Shown here in pieces: positions 45,241-58,200 of a stretch of 64,000 nt of DNA; the stretch's first letter is position 1; every line of letters starts with the position of its first letter. The stretch spans positions 28,273,331 through 28,337,330 of the forward strand of contig NC_091143.1 of NCBI RefSeq assembly GCF_041381155.1, given 5' to 3'. A program made the position numbers and the translations under genes. Origin of the DNA: Argopecten irradians. Its lineage: Eukaryota > Mollusca > Bivalvia > Pectinida > Pectinidae. The notes below the pieces were generated by a model. That model had not been told where the DNA came from. It saw only the letters and a program-made list of their open reading frames with translations, and made no database searches.

Positions 45241-47394
45241 AAAAGACTAGACGATCACATCTTCAAAAAAATAATCTTCTTCCCCAGGACAAATATTGAC
45301 AGCAGCAAAGAATAATGGAATCACCAATCCAAGGCAAATCCAATGATAATGAATTGTTGATTAAAGAATAACACATCCAGCATCTCTCTGGGTGTAAGTT
45401 TTACTGGTGAACAATGTGACCAAAAGGGTAAACTGGCTATGGCACTACTCTGCACCAATCCGTGATCATTGGTCAAACAAACAGTGTTACTAGTAACGGC
45501 AACACTCTGCGTCAATTCTTGACCACTGGCATGGTCAAACATTTAAAATGATAATGTTTATCAAATAACTTACTTTACTATCTTATTTACTGTTCATATA
45601 TAATTGCATTGCTTTGGCAAATCACCAGCCAGAACACATGGATCAGTGCTTTCTTATTATACTATATAATGAATTTGCTTAAATATTTTATTTGAGTGTT
45701 TAGGTGACCTAACTTGAAATCCAGATGAGACATTTTTATGTTGTGATTTGAATAGAAAGTCAAAAGAAGGTAGTTTCCTGTATTATTTGACCAAAGAAAC
45801 ATATATCTTCAAGTTTATATGATATTTTTCAGCTTCAGTCAATCATTTTCACACAATGTTTAGAGCTTTTACAAAATAATTATACAGAGTAATTTTAAAG
45901 ATGAGTGTTAAATCCTATGATATCACAAACACTGGGTAAATCAAAAAGATTCCGGTAAGGATTGAAACAGATTTGATACAGATGAAGATATCTGTATGAT
46001 TTATATAATCTTTTTTTAGAGTCACCTTGTCATGTAATTGTTACAATATTTTAAGCAAGTTCAAATACCATTCATGATTGTCAGTCATATTTAATTATTC
46101 ATGATTGTCAGTCATAACAGAATGTTTGTATTCAATATAGAAAGGAGTGCTTTGTAATTATACCATGAGGGGTGAGAATGTACTTTGTGAAATGCTCTGA
46201 AGTGTTGACATATTCACAATAAATCGCATTTTGTATACATGTATCCATATACATGTACATAGATGTCAACTTATAATATAAAAATATCACATGTTTATTG
46301 GATTCCATATTAGATTTTGTTTGAAAAGTTTGATTGATGAAAATAGTAGGTTCATTCATTACCAGGTAGTTTGTTTTTTTTTAAATTATTTTCTATTTTT
46401 TAAAGTTTGTCACCATTGCAGTTTAGGAAATAATTCATTTTTCACTTTAGTAAACATCTTTTGTTTAAACCAGGTTTTTGTTTCCTTTGTAGTATTATGT
46501 ACATTGGATATGATTTTTCCAATTTGATAATTTGGTAATGCATTTCCATAGTTTCCCTTATAGATTTACACCAGTTATCAGATTTAGTAATGATAACTGA
46601 ATAGTGTTTTTAAATCAATGGATGATGTCTTTTCTGTTTTGTACAAAAATGATCGGACGAGTGTTATTACTTGTGTTCATATACAGATATGACGGTGATG
46701 TTTAATGCCCAATAACTCCATAGTTTTGTTCCATATCATCCTCAGTCACCCAGACGATATATGTACAATAACATTGGTACTAACGTTAATGTATATATAT
46801 CGCCTAGGTTACTCTACATGTCTTGTCCCACTTTTAACTTCCTGTGATTATGTTTGAATGAAGTTTAAGTCTAATAATTTCATTTATGTTTTACTAGTAT
46901 ATTATAGGATGTTTTGTGTGAACTTGATAGGAAAATATAGTTTGAGCACATATGCTCTTAAAGTTTTTAAAGGTGAAAATGATGATCCTGGAATATCAAT
47001 CTTATTGAAATTATCTGTATCCAGCTATAAATATCCACTTCACATGTTTAAACTTTTTTTTTCTGAAAATTACCAGTAATTCATATGGTATGGCACAGAC
47101 ATTACAATATGATCTGAATTGTATTTTGTAAGTAAAAATAGAGGAAAAGGGTTATTTGAATAGATTTGTATGTATTAATATGTACTTGTATTATTGGTGA
47201 TATTATTGAATCCGGAAATCCATTTGTTTCACAATGTTATTGTTTAAAATTTTATGTTTTTGTTGACTGTATGATAATCCATGTAACATGCTTGTTTGTA
47301 TCAACGACTGTGTCGGTCTGCATATAAATATCACTGATAACTGTATACTATTCAGTTCTTTTCTCATATTATGTTGATAAGTAGTTTATAAGAG

Positions 47395-47860
47395 TCACAA
47401 TACCAACATACTGCAGTCTCCCAAAACACCCACACAACATATGTACTTCAAATATAGGGGAGACATTCCTTAAATGACCCTTACTTTTAATAGGAACCTA
47501 AGGTAATCTACAACATATGTACATCAAATATAGGGGAGATTACCTTAGGTTCCTATTAAAAGTTAGGGTCAATTATATACATCAAATATAGGGGAGACAA
47601 TCCTTCAATGACCCTAACTGTTAGTAGGAACCTAAGGTAATCTAAAACATATCATATGTTGTAGATTACCTTAGGTTCCTATTAAAAGTTAGGGTCAATT
47701 ATGTACATCAAATATAGGGGAGACATTCCTTAAATGACCCTTACTTTTAATAGGAACCTAAGGTAATCTACAACATATGTACATCAAATATAGGGGAGAC
47801 AATCCTTAAATGACCCTAACTTTTAATAGGAACCTAAGGTAATCTACAACATACTTATCA
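47395..47860. repeat. Tandem and inverted copies of a ~95-bp motif
   Basis: The motif ACATCAAATATAGGGGAGAC then AATCCTTAAATGACCCTAAC and AATAGGAACCTAAGGTAATC then TACAACATA recurs about five times. Parts appear inverted (GATTACCTTAGGTTCCTATT then AAAAGTTAGGGTCA), giving several local hairpins. Confidence 0.88.
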
Positions 47861-49678
47861 ATCTTTATAGGCCATAGCAAATTTGAAAGTGAATGCATTC
47901 ATCAAGAAATGAGAAATACTTTTGATGAGTACAATGTACGTGTATGTACATAATTCCTCCTTCACCTGATACATCCAGTAAAATACCTTGGCTGTTTGTT
48001 GATGTAAGTTTATATAGCTTTACAAAAGTCTACAACAAAGTATATATATTATATAATATATTGCTGAATCTGTGTATGCTATTTCACTATGGTTGTGATT
48101 TTCTTTGTGAGGTAAGCCAGCGTCTGAACTGTTATGAAGCAGTCTTGTATGAAAGTTGTCAATCCTTGTGTGGTTTTCCCCTTGTAAACTGTCAGGTGAT
48201 CTTTGTTTACGAAAAATTTATGTTCTTTTTATGTATTTTGCATATATATGTTTTCCTTAAATATATAAATTACAAATATTCTAGAATTGAAGATTTGGAA
48301 AGAAATGGCAAAAATCATCTGTCAAATTGACAATTAGTGGTTTGACATACATCAACTCTTTTATTGTCTAGTTTTCTAAGTTGTTTACAAATATTGAATA
48401 AGAAAGACCGATTTGGTTAAGATTTACACCTGTTTGTGTATATTTCAAGTATTTATTGAGTATCTATTGAAAACCAAGTGTTTACATTTCTGACAATCTG
48501 TTTGAAGGAGGTGATATATATCAACAATGATTATGATATTCAAAATTTAAAATTCTATTCTATAGTTATTCTTTTTATGGAGAAATATGTGAAATAACTT
48601 ATTTTATTTGTATAAGTAAATCATATTAAAATATAAACTATATATACATAAGCATAGACATATATAACAAAATTATACTATTCAATTTGCTCATAATACA
48701 TAGTTAAAAGTGCAATACACATTCTTGTATGCTTGGCAAAATATTTTTGCACGATAATACTCACGTTCTAGCCTACTAGCCAAACTTTACTCTCCAGGAG
48801 AATTAAGTGAACTGGTCTTTCTATAGGTGATTTTATTTCATTTACTTAATTTGCTATTTTTGTTCATTTCTTTTTTATTAACATCATCGTGATACACTGT
48901 ATAACATGAAATTATCTTTAGTGTAGATTTGTTATATTCCAGGTTGTTATGTAACTACAACACATAAAACTGCCATCGGAAGAACAATTCTACCAAAACG
49001 TCTTGTGGAAGTGGTAGTCTCACAATAACTGAACATTTATGGTCGAAATGCATGAGAATAAATTGAGGCACCCCTTTTAAACTAAAACGTTCAGGTGACC
49101 AGCATGAGTTGTCTTCCTTACAAAAAATAAAAGATTTTTTTTTTATGTTATACAGCAAGAGTTTCTCATCATAATAATGCTTTCTGTGGTATCCTTTGTT
49201 TGCTTATTAAGTTATCTGCTCTTGGCAGTGGCGTGCAAAATCATGTTACTATTAATATCTACTCATACTCAAGGGCAGATAACCCTGTGTTTATTTAAAC
49301 TTGTGAGGGAACCACATTGGAACTCCTAGATGTTACAATTTATCAGTATGGTGTGGAAGTATTGTGTTTATAGGTTTGGCGGAGGAAGTTGATTATTAAT
49401 CATTGATGTGTAAAGTTGTGAGAGCTTTTATCGTCTAACATATGAAGCCATTTAGGTGATGGTGCTACCTGTATATCCCTCTTGTACCTATACAAATGTA
49501 CTGTAGATAAATTACGTGTTTTCATAAACAATCTGGTTCGGAGATGCAATGGCAGATTGTTAGAACACCGCTTGAGTTTTCTCCACCTCCAAGGCAATAT
49601 GAGTATATGACCCTAGGTGTTTTGAAGACTTTAAATGTTGATATATCCTTGATAAACAGGATGTTGTCTAATAGAATC

Positions 49679-50000
49679 TTACATGGTTCTGTCAAGTGGA
49701 CAGGTATTTCTCAACCCCAGTGAAAGATTTTGGCTAATCAACCCGAGGCTTGCCGATGGTTGATGGCAGAATTCTTCCACAAGGGTTGAGATATCCCTGT
49801 CCACCTGACTGGCCCATGTAAGACTATTTTTCTCCCATACTTTAATGAGAAATGGTGAAAATACAGTAGACATGAATATCGCTGTGCGTAAAAATGTTCG
49901 CCGCATGTGTTGTTGATGTCTAGCGCGTGTGAGATGTCTTTTCCCTACCCGGGTAAAAGACAGAGTTATCTTTTCCCTAGCAACCACGGGATAACCCTGT
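49679..50000. mobile_element. Fold-back MITE-like element, copy 2 (opposite orientation)
   Basis: A hairpin (arms near 49681-49722 and 49780-49822, with TCAAGTGGACAGGTATTTCT and ATATCCCTGTCCACCTGACT) has the loop CCCGAGGCTTGCCGATGG. It is followed by TTTTTCTCCCATACTTTAAT and TCCCTAGCAACCACGGGATA. The order and the complementarity match the element at 26236-26620. Confidence 0.65.
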
Positions 50001-52872
50001 AAGTTGGTGATGCAGTTAAATGCAGTATAGCGATTTGAATTCTATGCATATTGAATGGTTTATTTGAAGAAGGCTTTAAGTACGATGAATATCTAGGAAA
50101 TGATATAGGAAAGAAGGTGGGGGAAAGACACATACTGTACAAAATATTTTTTGTCATTCTAGCTGTTATTTGTGAATCATCCAAAGAATGTTGATTATAA
50201 AAACAAATTATGTACTAGTAATATGAGAATAGAGGGTCCATATATCGTACACTAACTTAATTAACATGCATATTAAAGTTATTTGTCTTTAGTATTGTAT
50301 TATAAGGTACATGTGTATTAGATTTGTTTTGACCTTTTGGACAACAAAATCCATGGGGCTTATTTTATTGATGTTTAAACATAGAGGTAAATAAATGCAC
50401 TTCAGAATGCCAGGGGCAGTTCACTCACTGATTGATATTATAATTTATTTGAAAAAAAGTGCGGGGAATATATTGTTTGGAATAGTATGTTTAAATATAG
50501 GTGAGCCCATATATAGTACATGTTGCATGTATCCTTACAATAACGTTTAGTGTAACAGATTTATATATATCATGTACGCCAGCATCAAAATAAATCTATT
50601 TTGAACATTCTTAATGTTGTCTTCTCTTTCAACTTCTTACCATTACATGTTTTCATAGTTGTCAAAATTGTTCAAATATTGATGACCTTTGACCTAATTT
50701 AAAGATACCAGTTTGACAGTGTTGGATTTTGAAATCTTCATTTTTGTAATGCAGAAGTGCCAGAATATTCTCGATCATATTGGGTCTGGTATTGAAGACT
50801 ACCTAGCTTGCTTAGATAAAAAAATCATTCAAACGTCTTTGAAAATCTTCCAAACAACCGTTTGTCTTTGACATTTAAATATCATAGAGGTAAAAAATTG
50901 GAATATAGATCGCCATGACTACTAGTATCTGACCCAGGAAAACGGTAAAATTGAAACAATGGCATTTTCAGATTTTTGCTGTTTTGCAAATAAAACGGTT
51001 AAATTGCAACAATGACGTTTTACGATTTTTGCTATTTTGCAAATGAGTAGGGTAAAATGTACTTAACTTCTTAAGAATCTGCTATATTATAATGCATCTT
51101 GTGTTTTCAAAACTGATGTAAAGGCGGTGAAATATTACCACAACCTAAGATTATATGTGCTGATGAAATCTGAGATGAAAGGCGAACATATATTTGTCAA
51201 CTTTATAAATCGAAAGATAGGGACCGGTAAACGACTGAAATGTGGGCTGTGATATGTTTTAAATCGCATGCCTTGAACAAAAGAGAAGCAGTACAGGGAC
51301 TCGCTCTAGCTGCTGAATGTGTCTCCATGGGTGTGTGAAGGGAGAGGACTGAAAACAATGACACGTCAACATGGTGAACACTTCCCTTCCCGCAATCTAG
51401 AAAGTGTTCCAAATTAAGGGTAGATGAATGATCGACTCGGAACTGGTAGTGCAATATGTGCCATGCGAGTTACTAATCTGGGTTTATTCCCTTGTATAAA
51501 AATGCAAGTTGCGGACCTCTTATTTTGTGGGACAATGCGCGTTGACAGGGCTGTCAAGCGCTCAAGTGCTTGATGAGCTACAGAATGGACAGGGGGGATA
51601 AATAAACTATCAATGGTGGACAATATGGACACTATCGTCAAGCTTCGGTTGTGCATTGCAGCCTTGGCGAGAAATGTCGATAAATGTCCGTCTTGCCAAA
51701 TGGAACGCCATACAATATATATATATATGAACTAACTTAAACTGTTGATGTAACTGGACTAAATGGTAGTGCATTCCGTAAGTAAAAGGTATGCCGGGGT
51801 CTGGTCTAACAGAGAACAAAAGAAAGTCTAAGAAAACTGTCGAGGAAGCTGATTTGAGGGCATACAACAGACAGGGTACATATGGCAAGGAGATATAGGC
51901 TAATGTACCGCTTTACAACGGCAGTGTCAGACTGGAAGATCAGAGAGATTGCAACTCTAAAGAGATGGCTGAAAAGGGAGATGCAAGTGATGCTCACAAG
52001 GACTAGCCGTTATCACCATGTGATGGGGCAGGGGAGGTTGTTCCACTGGGAAGGTTCCCGGTAATCTATTTGTCTACTAGTGCTATTAAGATATATCGAG
52101 GATCCAAGATGTGGATATGAAAGACAAGAGTGTCATTTGTTTCAATCGTGCCAAATGGAACGCCATACAATTCATTTGAGAAGTTGAGAATTAATCCAAA
52201 CTGCTGATGCAACTGGCTTATTACTGAAGGTGATTCCATTTGCAATTGCCAGGAGAAAGCAAACGAAAGAGGATAAATATCGGTTTTCGATCATTCAGAA
52301 CAAACTCTCTGGTAAACTTTACTAGACTCTGGAGTGTTTACTTTTTGCACTTGCGAAACGTCCACTAGGTGGTATGTTGACAAATCCACAAAGGAGTTTT
52401 CGGTGTGTTCAGCGAACAGACAAGTATCACCAAATCGAACTTATTGACAAAGCAGGATCGAATAGGGAAGACCACAGACGGCTGGCATTATCTCGCAAAT
52501 GTGAACGGATTAACAATTCCCAACAACAAAACAGAGGAGGTATCGAGACATTGCTATGCGTGTCAAAACCTACAAAGAATGAATGATAAATGGTTTGTCT
52601 GTTGGAGTAATCTTAAACATTTCGTGGTAGCGGTAAGAAAAGGATTACGCAACTGCTGAACTATAACTGATGGTTAATAATAAAGACAAAAGGGGGACAA
52701 AAGTATAAAAACCGAAACAAATATCAGGCATTCACCAAGCAAAGGACTTGTGAGAGACAACCTTGGAACCCTGCAGGGGAGGTCTGATGTAGAGTGCGAA
52801 ATTTACGACTCGGGAAGAGGAGTCAGGAGGCAAGGAAAAAGGAAAATGTGGAGATGGTACTTTGTCTATCTC

Positions 52873-52959
52873 CATTGTCAAGAAAGTACGCAGAGGAATG
52901 GCATTGTCAAGAAAGTACGCAGAGGAATGGCATTGTCAAGAAAGTACGCAGAGGAATGG
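52873..52959. repeat. 29-bp unit repeated three times
   Basis: CATTGTCAAGAAAGTACGCA then GAGGAATGG occurs at 52873, 52902 and 52931 without mismatch, and is followed by a changed continuation (CAAACTTAAC). Confidence 0.95.
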
Positions 52960-53253
52960 CAAACTTAACACGAAATCACCAATATACCTCCACAGACCGA
53001 CCCTGAATGCACGGTGCCGTGCGGCCTTCAATAAATCGATGTGGGACCATGTACTAACAAGCTGTCTGACTTATATTATTACTAAAACAAAATCGTTACA
53101 CATGGAGACATAACGAAGTACATATAGAGCTTGCAGATATACTGGAATGAGAGTGGTCGTTCACATTGAAAGTTCGAAAAAAGATCGTACTACCAGCTTG
53201 GGGACGAAGGGGCAGAATTCACAGGGAAATAATGAGTAAAAAGGTTTACTTAC

Positions 53254-53334
53254 ATTGGTAGACGACATGATCATGGGAGCTCTATGATCTGTACACGACA
53301 CTGCTGATCCTTTGGGGTCGTCAGCCGACTCCAT
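53254..53334 (-). CDS. Candidate first coding exon, unidentified gene
   Basis: An ATG at 53334 opens 27 codons (MESADDPKGSAVSCTDHRAP then MIMSSTN) and stops at a near-consensus donor AAT/GTAAGT. The composition and the donor look like an authentic first exon, with the higher-coordinate side as promoter. Downstream exons on the minus strand were not found, and the peptide is not recognised. Treat as tentative. Confidence 0.3.
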
Positions 53335-55114
53335 CTTTCTTTGGTTGTTTTCATACCCGCAGCCATTTGGATGAGGGTCCTCAATGACTTACTAACAGAC
53401 CAGCGGTTGGCTCTCAGGTACTGTCCTCTCTTATATCATATCCGACCGGAGGCCCGTTCAGCTACTCCGATCCCATCCTGCTTAATAAACAATCTCCACG
53501 CAGATTGTGCATGGGATTCAGAAACCACAAGGATCCGACTTGATCGTCTTAGTGACGGTACTTTATATAGATGTGTAGGATGATTTTGAAAGGAAAGGTG
53601 ATCGCCCTTCCCAATGGTGATAAAAGTTGTTTGGAGTGAAGACATGCTAGAAATGTGATTTATTAGCCGCTAAAGCTAAGTGGGGTAGAAGTTTTGTGTC
53701 GGGGAGTTTTCTATCCTTTACGTTTAGAGTATATTTATCTGGACCCCTAGAGCGCCTAAAAATGGTTTTATGGCACTTTGATGGTTTCATTATTTCATAA
53801 ACTGTAACAGATTTTCATATCCATATTCTCTTGTCACCCGTTCTTAAAACTAACTCCTTGTACTTTGCGTGCTTTCTTTCTTTTGCTTGTCAAATAATTT
53901 TTTTATCAATGGCGCAGTCAGCTCTAAAAGCGTATCTGTAATTTTGACCACAGCACAATATCTGCCCAAGAGAGGTCTGAACTATTCCTGGACCCATTCT
54001 TTCCTTATGTAAGTAAGAAGCTAGAGATTTGGTATAAGACATTACTATTTGAGACAAAGATCAGTAATGGGCGTCTTTTCAGATCTTCAGGACACTTCTT
54101 TGCAGACGTCATTTCAAATCTACTTCTTGTTGCACAAAGAATTATTCGATTATCTTTGCCGCTCTTGGATCATTTTTGTTGGTAAATTATTCAATCCATG
54201 CACAATGGCGATGTTAGTATACAACGGTGTTGGATTGGGATTTTAGTGCATGTGAAGTCGTCTTGTGATGGTGAGACTGCTGGTTTTCAATATTTTCTTC
54301 ACTCATCCAAGACTATATTGTATGCGCCCTAAATAATGCACTTTAAACATCTAATAGCGCATCAGCCAGTTCATTACTTTTCCATTACATGGACATCAAA
54401 CTGTCGCTATTTTATTTTGGACTGTAGTTTCTAATTTGACGTTTTGTGCATCACTCATCGTCAGAGACCCACGGATGATCGCACTACACTACGCTACAAT
54501 TATCGACGTTAACGTTAGTGTATATATCGCCTGGGTTACCGAGGATGTGCATCCTTTAATTTGTCTCCACTTCGGAGGATAGCCTACTTATGTTGACCCC
54601 ACAAGCAGGAGCTAGTCCATACTTTGGTTCTATAATTCTTTAAAAGTATATTTCAATCAAACGTTTTAGATTTATCTTTATTGCATTATCTAATTGCCCA
54701 AACACTTCAGTTTTTGATTGGTAAGTAATGGTAACCTGGGCCCAGTTGTTCAAAAGATGATTAGGTTAACCAGTTCAACAATTTCCATTTCAATATAGAT
54801 AAAATAATTTCTTTTGAAAATTCTATGAAATTCTGTAGTACATGCATTCTATATCTACATACCCTGTAGAGAAGATATAATCACAAATTTTGCAGCAAAT
54901 AAGAATTTAAAATTTCACTGAACAAATGATGTAAGCTTATCACCTTTTGAACAACTGTTCCCTGGATAGTATCTTTGATTCAACTTGTATGCAATATTAT
55001 GAGCTATAGCCGAGGTGATGAGGAAACATTCTTGCAAACTCATCAAATTCTGTTTATGTAAAAGAAAACTGACAAAGAGATAAAAATAACTTGACACTTG
55101 ATAACGTCTGGAGT
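53335..55114. other. Intergenic stretch upstream of the RPL4 3' end
   Basis: No supported exon. A string AACGTTAGTGTATATATCGC then CTGGGTTAC at 54510-54540 resembles one at about 46782-46812, so a dispersed repeat is likely. Several small open frames (for example 54049-54246) lack recognised homology. Confidence 0.4.
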
Positions 55115-55120
55115 TTTATT
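55115..55120 (-). terminator. RPL4: RPL4 polyadenylation signal
   Basis: AATAAA on the minus strand, about 80 bases past the RPL4 stop codon, the only canonical signal close to it. Confidence 0.75.
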
Positions 55121-55200
55121 TGGTAGAGAACAGTTGTCAGTCTGCCAATAGGCTCACATATTTAAGTCCAACTGTTCATTTTATAAATAGGATTTTTTTT

Positions 55201-58200
55201 TTACTTCTTTCCCTTGCCCTTGGCAGCTGGTTTACCCTTGGCAGGAGCAGCTTTAGGTTTAGCCTTGGCAGCTGCCTTGGCCTTTTTACTCTTAGGAATA
55301 TTATCAGGTAAAAATTTCCTTGGCTTCATCTGCAACAGAGAGACAAAAATATAAGTTTTTGAGACAAAATTTTAAACAGGAAAACAAAAATGTTAAAGTG
55401 AACAGAAATCAGTCAAAATGAGAATAACTTCATCAAATAAATCAACTGATCAAAACATGTTGGAATCATTATTTAAATAAAACATGTTGGAATCATTATT
55501 CAGACGCAATATTAATCAGGATGTAAACTTGCTGTAATAATGAAACATTGCTGTAAAACAATTTTTGACAAAAAGGTCAAGATAGTAGAATCAATATATT
55601 TAAAGGCAAAACTTACTCTATTTCTGGTAATCCTCTTCATTTGACGTCTGTAAAGAATAAAACAAAAACTTGTTAAATTTTTTTAAATACTTTTGGTTTT
55701 GAATTGTTTGCTTCCACATAATTCACTAAATAGATATTTGTTTGTTCCACATAATTCACTATAATAGATATTTGTTTGTAACAAAATAATTTGTTTTCAT
55801 GGTAATGCAAATTCGTCTCCCCATTTAGCATTTTGAAAAGCAAGTATATTTAAAATATGTATGTTTGTTAACTTTTAAATTAACCAGTTTATACCAGGTT
55901 GATTACACTTCCAGACAATTTAAGTGTAACTGAAATCATAAACATTATACCATTATCCATTCTTTTAGTCTTCTTTACCCTTAAACCAACATGACATTTA
56001 TGACAAACCTCTGGGGACCTTCAAAATTACTTTGCTATAAGCAAAATTGCTTGTACACATACATGTATTACAAGCATATAATAGGAACCTTGACTGGGAA
56101 TGGAAATAACTATGTTATAACCGTGAATTAATTGTAAGTGTTTTTGTTATAAACTTATTTTACTGTATAGTAAAACACTTTAGTTGATCAGCGATGGTGA
56201 CTTACTTTGGAGCTCTTATAGCACACTGGATAGCATCTGATGTCAATAGTTTACCAAGATCAGTATTGGTCATTTTCTGGTCAGGTATCCTGAAATAGAA
56301 AAATGCAGGTTGCGTGAAATTCAAGCAGGCACAATTATTCAATCAATAGTTAGACAATTTTATATCTGTGACATTGACAAAATGTAAATACAAGTAAAGT
56401 ATAACTTGTCTGAACCTGGTCCCAAGATCATTATATATCTCTTCTATTAGGTTATTTAAGCGGTATAGTAAGGTTATGAATTACAGGTTTAAAACACCAT
56501 TAATTAAACCAGAATACATAGGGGTCCGAATGACAAGAGCATGATCGTGCAGGTCATACTGTTTTAAAACAAATTAAAAGTAAAAATACTCTGTCAGATC
56601 AAGAAAGAAATTGATTTGCAAAACCACTTACTTAAATTTGTATAAATCATCCAATTGTCTGAATGCACTTTCGGTCCAAATACAGAAACGTCCAACATGA
56701 CCACCAGGTGCGATTTTCAAAAGATTCAAACGTGAAACATTTATGAGGGTAATACCTGGAAAAGAAAACATTCACAAATAAATCACAAACAACTGACCAC
56801 AGTCGGCATAAAATTGTAGTTCTATATTATTATTAGCTTCAGACATGCCTTGTCTATTATCATTGAACGAACTCAAAAACACGGACCAAAGGCAGCTCAT
56901 CATTCAGCAACAATATTTTGCTTTTGTTATCATATCCCCCCCCCCCCCCCCCCCCAGTTTCAAACAAGAATTTCAACGAAAAAAGATGTGTCGCCTATGT
57001 TATTACATAAAATATCAAAGAAACACAATTTAACAAAGCATGACAATTTATTGACTTGTGCTCTATCCGGGCCTTGAACGCACAATCTACTGCACCCAAT
57101 TGAGTTTCTTTGATATTTTTTATGTTATTACATAGAAACAGTGACCCTGGCCTAGAAATGAAATCATACAGAAACTTAGCAGACAATGCAACCACTGCCA
57201 ACATAACGTAACCCATGTAAGTGTCACAAAATCTTTAAGTCAAAAGTCCATAAAACAAATATTTAATTATATATCATCAGTCAGGTTGTGGTCAGGATAA
57301 TCATACTAAATTTGTCAAAGAGACAATAAAACACTACAAATATTAAAATGAAGCAACATCTCAACCAATTCAGATGGTGTACTGGAAAATATTGTCAATC
57401 CAAGTGAAATTCAACAAATAGAAAATGTCAAAAACATTCATATGTATCACTATCAATTCAACTTTCAATTTGATCAGACATGCCTTGTCAAATATCACAG
57501 TGTGATCTCAAAAACACGGACCAAAGGCAGCTCATTATTTAGCAGCAACTTCCAAAATTTCATTTTTCTCATGTTATTTTCCCCCGTTTTAAATTTCAAC
57601 AAGTATTGCAACTAAAAATATGTCACCTGTGTTAACACGAAAATAAAGTCTATTTATAGCAACAGTGACCTTGACCTTTGTATCTCAAAAGTAATCAAAT
57701 ACCAGCCCCAAGATTTATATATTCATGATTGAAGTTGAGCTTGATCAGCCAAATGAAATTTTTAAGAAACTTTGCAGATGACGCCATTATAGTGAAACCT
57801 ATGCAAGTGACAAAATCTCTAAGTCAATGGTACAAATTATTTTATATCATCAGTTGGTTTGGCCAAGTCCTTTGTAGGAAATTGGCCCAATTCTCAACAA
57901 AATTCTGATGCCTGACTTGCTGGATTGTTTTTTTAATATTTCAATCCAAGTGGAAAGAAAATGTATAAATTTCCAGGTGTAGCATGATCACATTAATTTC
58001 AAATGGATGTGAATGAACAACTGATAAAATCAGATTTAGTATATCAAATCTCATTTGTATTGGTGTTTTCATCAGACATGCCTTGTCAAATATCACAGTG
58101 TGATCTCAAAAACACGGACCAAAGGCAGCTCATCATTAATAAGCACCAATATTCAACATTTCAAACTCCTTTTTATCTCCTAATTATTATTATTATTCAG

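Larger units (their letters stand above)
45241..53253. other. Repeat-bearing interval without a recognised gene
   Basis: Only small open frames without recognised homology occur, the longest 128 codons at 47944-48330, AT-rich and low-complexity. Recognised structures are a direct repeat TCATGATTGTCAGTCATA at 46072-46117, the inverted/tandem block 47395-47860, the fold-back element 49679-50000, a pair of related strings with GCCAAATGGAACGCCATACA at 51693 and 52149, and a 29-bp triplication at 52873. Composition becomes less AT-rich after 51200, so undetected short exons remain possible there. Confidence 0.45.

Noticed and set aside
47944..48330. 128-codon plus-strand frame as a membrane protein gene
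   Set aside because: AT-driven hydrophobicity with no recognised domain, splice support or homology.
55984..56205. A missed RPL4 exon carrying the KKNPLKN block
   Set aside because: No frame in the introns from 55330 to 56631 encodes anything similar with splice sites.
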